DNA from: SIG565 sp045590755
Lineage (GTDB): Bacteria > Bacillota > Clostridia > Oscillospirales > Acutalibacteraceae
NCBI GenBank assembly: GCA_045590755.1
Contig: JAZNRP010000038.1
Coordinates: 1 to 52,213 of the forward strand
Direction: 5' to 3'
Length of the DNA stretch: 52,213 nucleotides
Position 1 is the stretch's first letter; every line of letters begins with the position of its first letter. A program made the translations under genes and the position numbers. Below are positions 9,426-17,351 of this stretch, one piece after another. The notes below the pieces were generated by a model, which did not search any database, was not told where the DNA came from, and was given only the letters and a program-made list of their open reading frames with translations.

Positions 9426-9764
9426 ATGGACTGTTTGTTTTGCAAAATAGTAGAAGGCAGTGTTCCGTCAACAAAAATTTATGAAGATGAATTTGTTTAC
9501 GCCTTTGCAGATATTGACCCACAAGCCCCTTTTCACGCAATAGTAATCCCTAAAGAGCATATTTCATCAGCTGATGAAATATCGGGTGAAAACAGTATTT
9601 TGGTTGCCAAGGTTTTTGAAGCAATAGCAAAAATTGCAAAGCAGGAAAACCTTGAAAACGGCTACCGCATAGTTAACAACTGCGGTAAGGACGGCGGCCA
9701 GACGGTAGGTCACATACATTTCCATCTTCTTGCCCGTCGCAATCTTGCTTGGCCACCCGGTTAA
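9426..9764 (+). CDS. HIT family nucleotide hydrolase (HinT-like)
   Basis: A 112-residue histidine-triad protein of the HinT branch, which hydrolyses AMP-lysine and related adenosine phosphoramidates. The N-terminal zinc-type start MDCLFCKIVEG, the middle HAIVIPKEHI, and the C-terminal HIHFHLLARR triad followed by WPPG are all intact, and the length is normal. GAAAGGAAA precedes the ATG. It sits 22 bp after alaS and 29 bp before the phosphoribosyltransferase, so the three are probably co-transcribed. A role in cleaning up adenylates from synthetases fits the alaS link but is inference. Confidence 0.93.
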   Translation: MDCLFCKIVEGSVPSTKIYEDEFVYAFADIDPQAPFHAIVIPKEHISSADEISGENSILVAKVFEAIAKIAKQENLENGYRIVNNCGKDGGQTVGHIHFHLLARRNLAWPPG

Positions 9765-9793
9765 GTAAAAATATTAATTTTGGGGTGTGTAAT

Positions 9794-10333
9794 ATGGCAG
9801 AAACTTATAAAATTAAAATTGCAGGTCTTGAAAGAGAACTTCGGCGCTTCCCTGTTAGCGATAGCCTTGATATAGCGGCATTTATACTTTTTGGAGATAC
9901 CGAAATTACCGTTGCCGCGGCAGGCGAGCTGCTTAAAAAGGTTCCCGAATTCGACTTTATACTGACACCCGAAGCTAAGAGTATTCCCTTAGCTTATGAA
10001 ATGTCGCGTCAATCGGGTAAGCCCTACATAGTAGCCCGTAAGGGTATGAAGGTTTATATGGGTAACCCCTTGCATGTAAGCGTGCGTTCTATAACAACCA
10101 ACAAATTACAGGAGTTATATTTAGGTGACAGTGATGTCGAGCTTATAAAGGGCAAACGAGTACTTATAGTTGATGATGTAATAAGTACGGGTGAATCCCT
10201 TATTGCAGTGCAGAAATTAGTAAGCGATGCAGGGGCAATAGAGATAGCCGCCTGTGCAGTATTAGCCGAAGGCGACGCGGCAGAACGCGACGATATAATA
10301 TTCTTAGAGCCGCTGCCTTTATTCTTTAAATAA
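9794..10333 (+). CDS. Phosphoribosyltransferase, adenine-type
   Basis: A 179-residue type I phosphoribosyltransferase. VLIVDDVISTGESL near residue 128 is the PRPP-binding loop; FILTPEAKSIPLAYEMSRQ near 58 and YIVARKGMKVY near 82 match the adenine/xanthine phosphoribosyltransferase layout. It likely makes AMP (or XMP) from a purine base and PRPP in salvage. The open frame extends 15 codons upstream into the HIT gene, but the ATG at 9794 has GGGGTG 7 nt before it, starts with the family-typical MAETYKIKIAGL and does not overlap, so I use it. A terminator follows after 4 bp. Base specificity is not decided by the motif. Confidence 0.82.
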   Translation: MAETYKIKIAGLERELRRFPVSDSLDIAAFILFGDTEITVAAAGELLKKVPEFDFILTPEAKSIPLAYEMSRQSGKPYIVARKGMKVYMGNPLHVSVRSITTNKLQELYLGDSDVELIKGKRVLIVDDVISTGESLIAVQKLVSDAGAIEIAACAVLAEGDAAERDDIIFLEPLPLFFK

Positions 10334-10337
10334 TAAC

Positions 10338-10361
10338 AGTGCCCCATTATATTGGGGCACT
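10338..10361 (+). terminator. Rho-independent terminator after the phosphoribosyltransferase
   Basis: AGTGCCCCA and TGGGGCACT pair around a six-base A/T loop and are followed by TTCGTTTT. The next gene's ATG comes only 11 bp later, so it is separated from this operon or fed by read-through. Confidence 0.8.
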
Positions 10362-10372
10362 TTCGTTTTGTT

Positions 10373-11713
10373 ATGCTTTCAATAAAAAGACCAATGGTTG
10401 TCGCCGCCATTATTTCAATAATAATTTCTGTAATACTACTTAATACTGACAGACTGCTTACAGTACCGGTTATAGCCCTTTTACTGTGCTTAATTATAAC
10501 ATCCTTTGCCTATCGACGCCTTTATGAATATATTATACTTTTTGTTTTAGCACTGCTCGTTGCCCTTAGCTTTGCAGCAACTCTTTACACAAAAATTATT
10601 CCTGCAGAAAGTGTAAATGAGCTTAAAACAAAAATTACCGCCACCGTTACCGATTCAGTCTTTGTTGATGACTATATTCGTTATACCGTAAAGGTTACAG
10701 AGTGCGCGGATGAAAGAATAACGGGTAGCAGTGTTTATCTTTACAACTATGAAACCAGCGCTACCGAAGGGGACAAAATAGTAGCCGATGTAAAAATTTC
10801 AACCCTTAAAAATAAAGGGCGCTTCAGCCACTATTCCAAAGATATTCTGTTTAGCGGTTCTATTACTAAAATGCACAGTATAGTTAAAAATCATAGTGTA
10901 TTGACACCTATAATGAATTTACGAGCTACTATTAAAAATATAATATTCGGTAATTTGCCGTACGATATCGCCACCACAATAAATGGTATGACAGTGGGTG
11001 ACCGCAGTTATGAAGAACTTTCCTTCAGTGAAATGGTTAAAACCTGCGGTGTCAGTCATGTTATGGTGGTTTCGGGCTCACATATGGTAATAGTTTGCGG
11101 CAGTGTATATAAACTAACAAGTAAACTAAAATTTCCTAAAAATGCTTCGGCACTGCTTACAATTCTTGTAACCATATTATTTATGGCGCTTTGCGGATTT
11201 TCGCCATCTGTATTACGCGCAGGCTTTATGTACATATTTATGATGACAGGTATACTTTTCAGAAAAGATACCGACTCGCTAAATTCTCTAAGCATTGTAA
11301 CAATTATTTTGCTTATTGCAAATCCCTTTATACTGTATGATATAGGCTTTATACTCTCTGCCGCATCGACTGCAGGTATTATTGTGCTGAATCCCCTGTT
11401 TCTAAAGCTAATGAAGGCTGATAAATGGAAATTCCGTCCGCTTAAAATAATAGCAGAGCTTATCCTACTTACAGTATCGGCACAGATTGCCACCTTGCCT
11501 ATCTGCATTTACTTTTTCGGCTTTGTATCGCCTTATGCCGTACTTGTTAATCTTCTTATTTCCTATGCCGTAACGGCGGCGGTTATATCGGCGTTTGTGG
11601 GTATTATTCTATATGCCCTACCCGCCGCAGAGCCGCTTTCCTTTATAAGCTTCAAGCTTTGCAGTTTTGTAACTTCTTATTTTAATAATGTAATAGTCTT
11701 TTTTGGGCAGTAA
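10373..11713 (+). CDS. comEC: ComEC/Rec2-type DNA uptake channel, lacking the C-terminal nuclease domain
   Basis: A ~446-residue polytopic protein. Residues ~1-55 hold two membrane segments, ~60-160 the soluble OB-like DUF4131 region, and ~190-440 the competence channel domain with its signature HVMVVSGSHMVIV (family usually 'H(L/I)xAISGLHV'), followed by 7-8 membrane helices. Typical ComEC is 700-800 aa with a metallo-beta-lactamase-like domain after the channel; here the frame stops at 11713 immediately before a terminator, so that domain is absent rather than frameshifted. ATG at 10373 is chosen; a TTG 21 nt upstream lies in the terminator stem. No good Shine-Dalgarno sequence is visible. 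It may import single-stranded DNA with a separate nuclease, or be a decayed competence gene. Confidence 0.78.
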   Translation: MLSIKRPMVVAAIISIIISVILLNTDRLLTVPVIALLLCLIITSFAYRRLYEYIILFVLALLVALSFAATLYTKIIPAESVNELKTKITATVTDSVFVDDYIRYTVKVTECADERITGSSVYLYNYETSATEGDKIVADVKISTLKNKGRFSHYSKDILFSGSITKMHSIVKNHSVLTPIMNLRATIKNIIFGNLPYDIATTINGMTVGDRSYEELSFSEMVKTCGVSHVMVVSGSHMVIVCGSVYKLTSKLKFPKNASALLTILVTILFMALCGFSPSVLRAGFMYIFMMTGILFRKDTDSLNSLSIVTIILLIANPFILYDIGFILSAASTAGIIVLNPLFLKLMKADKWKFRPLKIIAELILLTVSAQIATLPICIYFFGFVSPYAVLVNLLISYAVTAAVISAFVGIILYALPAAEPLSFISFKLCSFVTSYFNNVIVFFGQ

Positions 11714-11717
11714 AAAC

Positions 11718-11748
11718 CAACCCCCGTATGTCATACATACGGGGGTTG
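11718..11748. terminator. Bidirectional terminator between comEC and hydA
   Basis: A perfect 14-bp stem (CAACCCCCGTATGT with its complement) and 3-base loop, 4 bp after the comEC stop and 12 bp after the hydA stop on the other strand. T-rich sequence on both sides is modest, but the placement between convergent genes is decisive. Confidence 0.8.
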
Positions 11749-11760
11749 TTAGTTTAGAAA

Positions 11761-13497
11761 TTAATATTTCTTGCGTGCAGTGTAGGTTGTGTGAAGGTCG
11801 TGGTGTGCCTTGTGGCCGCCGAAACCGTCATACCATTCACTGTAAAGCTTCTTAACTACGGGTGACTCGTGTGACATACGAAGCTCACTTGCAGAGTCGA
11901 TATCGTAAAGAGCCTTTGCACGAACTGCCTTAAGGTCAACAGTATCGCGTACATACTGCGGCTGAATGGGCTGACCGCCGCCGTTTACGCAACCGCCGGG
12001 ACATCCCATAATTTCGATAAAGCCCCAACCGTCAGGATTGCCGTTTTTGAGCTTATCCATAACAACCTTAGCAGCTGCAGCGCCTGATGCTACGGCAAGC
12101 TTTAATTCCTTGCCGCCTACAGTAACTGTTGTTTCCTTAAGTCCTGTAGTGCCGCGAACAGCGTGAAGCTCAATTGCTTCCTTAGCGCCGTTAAGCCAAG
12201 CATTAGCGGTACGAACTGCCGCTTCCATAACACCGCCTGTAGCACCGAAGATTACGGCAGCGCCTGTATCTTCGCCAAGCGGATTGTCAAATTCCTCATC
12301 GGGAAGCATAGTAAACTTAATACCTGCACGGTCAATCATACGGGCAAGTTCACGGGTTGTAAGAGCGATATCTACATCAGGTACACCCGCTGCAGACTGG
12401 TCCTCTCTGCCGATTTCGAACTTCTTAGCAGTACAGGGCATTACAGATACACAAACGATATCTTTCGGGTCAATACCCATTTTTTCTGCGTAGTAGGTCT
12501 TAATTACCGCGCCGCCCATCTGCTGCGGAGATTTACAGCTTGATAAGTGAGCCAATAAATCAGGGTAATAATATTCACAGAACTTAACCCAACCGGGTGA
12601 GCAAGAAGTAATCATCGGTAATGTGCCGCCATTTGTCAAGCGCCCAACAAGCTCAGTAGCTTCTTCAACGATTGTAAGGTCAGCAGCAAAGTCGGTATCA
12701 AACACCTTGGCAAAACCAAGTCTGCGTAAAGCTGCTACCATTTTACCTTCAACATTTGTACCAATCGGCATATCAAAGCATTCTCCGAGTGTTGCACGGA
12801 TTGACGGTGCAGTCTGTACAACAACATGCTTTGTCGGGTCAGCCAATGCTGCCCATACCTTATCTGTATCATCCTTTTCGGTAAGTGCGCCTGTCGGGCA
12901 AACCGCAGTACACTGACCGCAGGAAATACAAGGTACATCGTTGAGTTTAAGGTTGAATGCAGAACCGATATTTGTATCAATACCGCGGTCATTAGCGCCG
13001 ATAACGCTTACATACTGCTCATTACAAACAGCAACACAAAGACGGCAGAGAACACACTTGTTGTTATCTCTGATAAGGTGCGGAGTTGAATCATCAAGTT
13101 CATACTGTGGTCTGTAGCCGCCAAAGGTGTCTTCTTCAACACCGTATTCGCGGCAGAGCTTCTGCAATTCGCAGTTTGTAGAACGAACACAGGAGAGACA
13201 TTTCTTTTCGTGAGTTGAAAGAATAAGCTCAAGTGTGGTTTTGCGTGCCTTCTGTATCTTTTCGGTATTGGTCTGAATTTCCATACCTTCTGTTACAGGG
13301 TACACACAAGCAGTCACAAGACCGCGAGCACCTGTAGCTTCAACAACACAGATACGGCAAGCGCCGATTTCGTTCTTTTCCTTCATGTAGCAGAGTGTCG
13401 GAATTTCAACACCTGCAACGCGTGCGGCTTCCAAAATAGTGGAGCCTTTAGGTACGCTAACAGCAATACCGTTTACTTTTACATTTAACATTTCCAT
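11761..13497 (-). CDS. hydA: [FeFe] hydrogenase catalytic subunit HydA/HndD
   Basis: A 578-residue group A [FeFe] hydrogenase, the H2-evolving subunit of an NAD- and ferredoxin-coupled complex. In order: a [2Fe-2S] domain (residues ~1-78), a His-ligated [4Fe-4S] motif HEKKCLSCVRSTNC near 96, two ferredoxin clusters (CVLCRLCVAVC near 148, CISCGQCTAVC near 191), and the H-cluster domain with L1 TSCSPGW near 298, L2 MPCTAKKFE near 353 and L3 EIMGCPGGCVNGGGQP near 494. All H-cluster cysteines are present. L3 has Gly where many hydrogenases have Ala. It is the last gene of the operon and follows hydB by 18 bp. Maturases HydE/F/G are not in the window. Confidence 0.96.
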   Translation of the reverse strand: MEMLNVKVNGIAVSVPKGSTILEAARVAGVEIPTLCYMKEKNEIGACRICVVEATGARGLVTACVYPVTEGMEIQTNTEKIQKARKTTLELILSTHEKKCLSCVRSTNCELQKLCREYGVEEDTFGGYRPQYELDDSTPHLIRDNNKCVLCRLCVAVCNEQYVSVIGANDRGIDTNIGSAFNLKLNDVPCISCGQCTAVCPTGALTEKDDTDKVWAALADPTKHVVVQTAPSIRATLGECFDMPIGTNVEGKMVAALRRLGFAKVFDTDFAADLTIVEEATELVGRLTNGGTLPMITSCSPGWVKFCEYYYPDLLAHLSSCKSPQQMGGAVIKTYYAEKMGIDPKDIVCVSVMPCTAKKFEIGREDQSAAGVPDVDIALTTRELARMIDRAGIKFTMLPDEEFDNPLGEDTGAAVIFGATGGVMEAAVRTANAWLNGAKEAIELHAVRGTTGLKETTVTVGGKELKLAVASGAAAAKVVMDKLKNGNPDGWGFIEIMGCPGGCVNGGGQPIQPQYVRDTVDLKAVRAKALYDIDSASELRMSHESPVVKKLYSEWYDGFGGHKAHHDLHTTYTARKKY

Positions 13498-13515
13498 TAT
13501 AAATAGGCTCCTTTC

Positions 13516-15330
13516 TTATTGTTTGCTTATTGCTTTGAACTTACAGTTCGCAATACAAGCGCCGCACTTAACACACTTAGCGGCATCAATTGTGTATGAA
13601 GGTAATTTATGACCTTCTGCAACATAGTCGGTTTTTACAATGCAGCTTGCAGGGCAGTTTCTCGCACACAAACCGCAACCGATACACTTATCTTTATCAA
13701 TTGTAAAGGTAAGAAGGTCTTTACAAACACCGGCAGGACACTTCTTATCAACAACATGAGAGATGTATTCTTCACGGAAGAATCTAAGGGTAGCAAGTAC
13801 GGGGTTCGGTGCTGTCTGACCGAGACCGCAGAGTGAGTTTGCCTTAATGTACTCACAAAGCTCTTCAAGTTCATCGATATCTTCAAGTGTTCCCTTGCCT
13901 TCGGTGATTTTATCAAGCATTTCAAGAAGTCTCTTTGTACCTACACGGCAGGGTGTACACTTACCGCAAGATTCATCAACAGTAAATTCAAGGAAGAACT
14001 TAGCCATATCAACCATACAGGAGTCTTCATCCATTACGATAAGACCGCCCGAGCCCATCATACAACCGATTGCTAAAAGGTTATCATAGTCAACTTCGGT
14101 GTCGATAAGACTTGCCGGAATACATCCGCCCGAAGGACCACCTGTTTGGGCTGCCTTAAACTTTTTACCGTTCGGGATGCCGCCACCGATTTCTTCAATA
14201 ATATGACGGAGTGTTGTACCCATCGGGATTTCAACAAGACCTGTATTTTTAATTTTACCGCCCAAGGCGAATACCTTTGTACCCTTTGATTTTTCGGTAC
14301 CCATTGAAGCGAACCAATCTGCGCCGCGAAGAATAATCTGCGGAACATTTGCGAAGGTTTCAACATTGTTTTCAACTGTCGGACGACCGAAAAGTCCCTT
14401 AACTGCCGGATACGGCGGACGGGGTCTCGGCTCACCGCGGTTACCTTCAATAGATGTCATAAGCGCAGTTTCTTCACCGCAAACGAATGCACCGGCGCCA
14501 AGACGGATGCCAAGGTCAAAATCAAAGCCTGTACCGAAAATATTTTTACCGAGCAAACCGTATTCTCTTGCCTGGTCGATAGCAATTGCAAGACGGGAAA
14601 CAGCAATCGGGTACTCAGCACGAACATAAACATAACCCTGAGTTGCGCCGATAGCATAACCTGCAATAGCCATAGCTTCGATAAGACAGTGCGGGTCGCC
14701 TTCAAGTACAGAACGGTCCATAAATGCACCTGGGTCGCCTTCGTCGGCGTTACAAACAACATATTTCTGGTCGGCTGCATTTGCCGCTGTAAGAGCCCAT
14801 TTACGACCTGTCGGGAATCCACCGCCGCCGCGGCCGCGAAGACCTGAATCAGTGATGCACTTAATTACATCTTCAGGTGTCATTTCGGTAAGGACCTTAC
14901 CAAGTGCCTGATAGCCGTCCATAGCAATATACTCATCAATAACTTCGGGGTCAATAACACCGCAGTTACGCAAAGCTACACGGGTCTGAGATTTATAGAA
15001 CGCTGTGTCGCCCAAAGCAATGTTCTCATGAACTTCAGCATTTTCATCTTCCTTATATTCAAGTCTTGTAACAACACGACCTTTAAGAAGATGCTCTTCA
15101 ACTATTTCTTCTATGTCTTCGGGTTTAACACAGCTGTAGAAGGTGCCATCGGGATGTACAATAACAACGGGTCCCATAGCGCAAAGACCGAAACAACCGG
15201 TCTGAACGATTTTAATTTCATCAGTAAGACCGTATTTTTCAAGGTTTTCTTCAAAAGCTGTCTGAATGCTTTTACTTCCCGAAGAGGTACAACCGGTACC
15301 GCCACAGATTAATACATGTGCACGAATCAT
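13516..15330 (-). CDS. hydB: Hydrogenase NADH-binding subunit HydB/HndC (NuoF-like)
   Basis: A 604-residue flavin subunit that binds NAD(H) and FMN and is the site of electron bifurcation in HydABC enzymes. A thioredoxin-like [2Fe-2S] domain (CGGTGCTSSGS near 9; QTGCFGLCAMGP near 44) leads into the NuoF core with GRGGGGFPTGRKW near 168 and CNADEGDPGAF near 196, then ESCGKCTPCRVGTKRL near 465 for the [4Fe-4S] cluster, and two C-terminal ferredoxin clusters (CIGCGLCARNC and CVKCGACIANC). This is the full five-part layout of the HydB/HndC family. AGGAG-type ribosome site precedes the ATG; 21 bp separate it from hndB. Confidence 0.95.
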   Translation of the reverse strand: MIRAHVLICGGTGCTSSGSKSIQTAFEENLEKYGLTDEIKIVQTGCFGLCAMGPVVIVHPDGTFYSCVKPEDIEEIVEEHLLKGRVVTRLEYKEDENAEVHENIALGDTAFYKSQTRVALRNCGVIDPEVIDEYIAMDGYQALGKVLTEMTPEDVIKCITDSGLRGRGGGGFPTGRKWALTAANAADQKYVVCNADEGDPGAFMDRSVLEGDPHCLIEAMAIAGYAIGATQGYVYVRAEYPIAVSRLAIAIDQAREYGLLGKNIFGTGFDFDLGIRLGAGAFVCGEETALMTSIEGNRGEPRPRPPYPAVKGLFGRPTVENNVETFANVPQIILRGADWFASMGTEKSKGTKVFALGGKIKNTGLVEIPMGTTLRHIIEEIGGGIPNGKKFKAAQTGGPSGGCIPASLIDTEVDYDNLLAIGCMMGSGGLIVMDEDSCMVDMAKFFLEFTVDESCGKCTPCRVGTKRLLEMLDKITEGKGTLEDIDELEELCEYIKANSLCGLGQTAPNPVLATLRFFREEYISHVVDKKCPAGVCKDLLTFTIDKDKCIGCGLCARNCPASCIVKTDYVAEGHKLPSYTIDAAKCVKCGACIANCKFKAISKQ

Positions 15331-15351
15331 TTATAATACCTCCACTAAAAC

Positions 15352-15717
15352 TTATTTATCGGTAAATACGTATTCGTTTACGATTTTACCGTTCTTTATG
15401 TGTTCTTCGATAACCCTTGCAGCCTTTTCAGGATTCATTTCAACATAGGTTACCTTTTCCTTGCCTGCTTCGTATACTTCAACAACGGGCTCGTACTGGC
15501 AGATACCGATACATCCTGTCTGGCTTACCGAAACCTTACCTGCAAGACCTGCAGCGTTAATGCCTTCAACAAAAGCACTAAGTACAGGACGGGCGCCGGC
15601 TGCGATACCGCAGGTTGCCATACCTACAACAATACGTTTTTCGCCAAAGCCTTCACGAAGAACAACCTTATCCTTCATTTTGTCTTTGATTGCTTGAAGT
15701 TCAGCCAATGTTTTCAT
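15352..15717 (-). CDS. hndB: HndB-type (2Fe-2S) ferredoxin-domain subunit
   Basis: A 121-residue thioredoxin-fold ferredoxin-like protein of the kind called HndB in NADP-reducing hydrogenase operons. After an amphipathic N-terminal helix (TLAELQAIKDKMKDKV) come VGMATCGIAAGARPVL near 33 and SQTGCIGICQYEPVVEV near 67. I count three likely cluster cysteines, not four, so a classical [2Fe-2S] site may be incomplete; the family often shows this pattern. It lies between the signalling genes and hydB, which places it structurally with the hydrogenase complex, as an extra electron relay or assembly subunit. Confidence 0.85.
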   Translation of the reverse strand: MKTLAELQAIKDKMKDKVVLREGFGEKRIVVGMATCGIAAGARPVLSAFVEGINAAGLAGKVSVSQTGCIGICQYEPVVEVYEAGKEKVTYVEMNPEKAARVIEEHIKNGKIVNEYVFTDK

Positions 15718-15747
15718 AAATCTCTACCCTTTCCTTAATATAATCTT

Positions 15748-16299
15748 TTAAAGATTGATGTATTGTTCGTTTAAGAACTCTTCAATCCATTTAATAACTT
15801 CATAGGTCGATAACGGGACTTCATCTCCCAGCGTTTCACGAAGAAGCCGTGTGTCTAATTCGACAAAATTTTCTCCCTTCGTGTGCCTGAATAAAAAGTC
15901 TGTATCGGGGTGCCCTTGGATGAGTGTGGTAACTGTTGCCACAATATCACCAAGCGGCGTAAAATCAATGTGATTTTTATAAAAGACGGCAGTAAGCGTT
16001 GTGCCGTGATTTTCGGGAAATTCCTTTTGGCATTTTGAGTCAATTGTCAAACTGCCACCCGTCTGCTCAGCCACAAGCTTGTAAAACGGGATTCCAAGCC
16101 CTACTTTTCTTGTTGTGCGCGTAGTGTAGAACGGATTAATTACCCTTTTTACAGTTTCTTCATCCATGCCGCAACCATCATCCTTTATGATGACTGTAAG
16201 CGTCTTATCAGTTTCATCAATAATAATCTCGGTAAGCGTAGCGCCGGCCTTAACCGAATTTTCGGCAATATCAAGAATATTAAGTGATAATTCCTTCAC
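15748..16299 (-). CDS. GHKL-type ATP-binding protein of the hydrogenase operon
   Basis: A 183-residue protein with a histidine-kinase-like ATPase domain but no receiver, dimerisation or sensor region. N box LNILDIAENSVKAGA near 6, G1 box DDGCGMD near 40 and G2 region KVGLGIPFYKLVAEQTGG near 65-83 are present. The C-terminal 70 residues are not recognised. Such stand-alone ATPases beside [FeFe] hydrogenases probably act as anti-sigma-like switch kinases rather than two-component kinases. The start overlaps the end of the PHP gene by 4 nt (ATGA), so they are translationally coupled. Confidence 0.75.
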   Translation of the reverse strand: MKELSLNILDIAENSVKAGATLTEIIIDETDKTLTVIIKDDGCGMDEETVKRVINPFYTTRTTRKVGLGIPFYKLVAEQTGGSLTIDSKCQKEFPENHGTTLTAVFYKNHIDFTPLGDIVATVTTLIQGHPDTDFLFRHTKGENFVELDTRLLRETLGDEVPLSTYEVIKWIEEFLNEQYINL

Positions 16300-17024
16300 C
16301 GTCTTAACTCCCTAAATAATTCAGCCCGTATTTCTGCCGAGTTACTCTTTTTAGCACCAAGTTCAAAGTAATTTTCCTTGTCCTTAATGCCTTCAAGATA
16401 ATGTGCATCGGAGCTTATTATAATTTTCTTATCAGTAAGCTTGTATTTTTCACGAAAAGACTTAATTTTGTCGGTATCGTAAATTTCAAAACAGTTAAAT
16501 TGCGGTGTTTCGGGTATGGTACCCAGTACCGTAATTATACTGTTTGCTTGTCTGTCAATATGTGCGGGGTAGCAAACTCCGCCGTATTTTTCTACTAAAC
16601 TTGGTACCTCATCAAGAGACACCGTAGTAGCAACCGACAGTAAAAATTCTTCGGTGCCTATCACCGTATCGTCTTCGCCCATTATAAGCTGCTCACCGAA
16701 AATATCTTCGCGGTTTTTGATTTTTAATCGGCGCGAATCAATTTCCTTGTCGAACAATAGTGCATTCTGGAGCTCTTCAAAAAGGCAGACGACATGAATT
16801 TCTTCTGCAGTTGTAAGCTCCATACCTGCTACTGCTGTAACACCGTATTTTTTTGCCGCTTTGAAAAAAGCAGGACAGTTTTTACAGGTGTTATGGTCGG
16901 TAAGAGCTAAAATATCTATTCCCGAAATGGCAGCCATACCCACTAAATTGTAAGGTGTGTTGTCATTATCAGCACAGGGAGATAAACAGGAATGTGTGTG
17001 TAAATCGTAGTAATAACGGCTCAT
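16296..17024 (-). CDS. PHP-domain metal phosphoesterase of the hydrogenase operon
   Basis: A 242-residue PHP-domain protein (the fold of histidinol phosphatase and polymerase PHP domains). Metal-ligand motifs are visible: YYDLHTHSCLSPC near 5, LTDHNTCKNC near 41, GMELTTAEEIHV near 66, CYPAHIDR near 150 and SSDAHYLEG near 202. The substrate is not known; closely placed homologues in Clostridia hydrogenase loci are annotated only as PHP proteins. It overlaps both neighbours by 4 nt, so it is part of one coupled signalling block. Confidence 0.8.
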   Translation of the reverse strand: MSRYYYDLHTHSCLSPCADNDNTPYNLVGMAAISGIDILALTDHNTCKNCPAFFKAAKKYGVTAVAGMELTTAEEIHVVCLFEELQNALLFDKEIDSRRLKIKNREDIFGEQLIMGEDDTVIGTEEFLLSVATTVSLDEVPSLVEKYGGVCYPAHIDRQANSIITVLGTIPETPQFNCFEIYDTDKIKSFREKYKLTDKKIIISSDAHYLEGIKDKENYFELGAKKSNSAEIRAELFRELRR

Positions 17025-17347
17025 ATAAGTTCCTTTATTTTCGCCGCAACCTGGAAGGAAGTAAGCGGTGTGGAAAAAACATTTATGCCGTTATCCTTTG
17101 CGGTATTCAAATCGGCTTCGCTAAGCGTTACCAATTCCGCCAGAATAACACAGGAAACATCTGCAAGGGATGCTACCGCCACAGTGTTGCTGTTGGACAT
17201 TATGGTTATCCACGCGTCGTCGGTATTTGCCCTGCCCATCACCCAGGACAGCAGGTCTCCAATATAGCCGCCGCGTACAACCCTGTCGGGCTCAGGCATA
17301 CACAGTGCCGTAAGGAAATTATGTTTAGATAGCTCACTTACCGTCAT
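17021..17347 (-). CDS. DRTGG-like protein, copy 2 (hydrogenase-linked)
   Basis: A 108-residue protein resembling the DRTGG domain found in phosphotransacetylases and HPr-kinase-like regulators. Recognisable core: VVRGGYIGDLLSWVMGRA followed by a DDAWITIMSN strand and VILAELVTLSE; it ends with LTSFQVAAKIKELI. It is related in length and layout to the second DRTGG protein at 19057-19413, suggesting an old duplication within the operon. DRTGG proteins are thought to be regulatory ligand-binding modules. The role in hydrogenase signalling is inferred from position only. Confidence 0.65.
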   Translation of the reverse strand: MTVSELSKHNFLTALCMPEPDRVVRGGYIGDLLSWVMGRANTDDAWITIMSNSNTVAVASLADVSCVILAELVTLSEADLNTAKDNGINVFSTPLTSFQVAAKIKELI

Positions 17348-17351
17348 CTGT

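Noticed and set aside
11761..13497. Gly in place of Ala in the HydA L3 motif as a sign of inactivity
   Set aside because: All cysteine ligands and L1/L2 motifs are intact, and a small-residue swap at this position is not evidence of loss of function.
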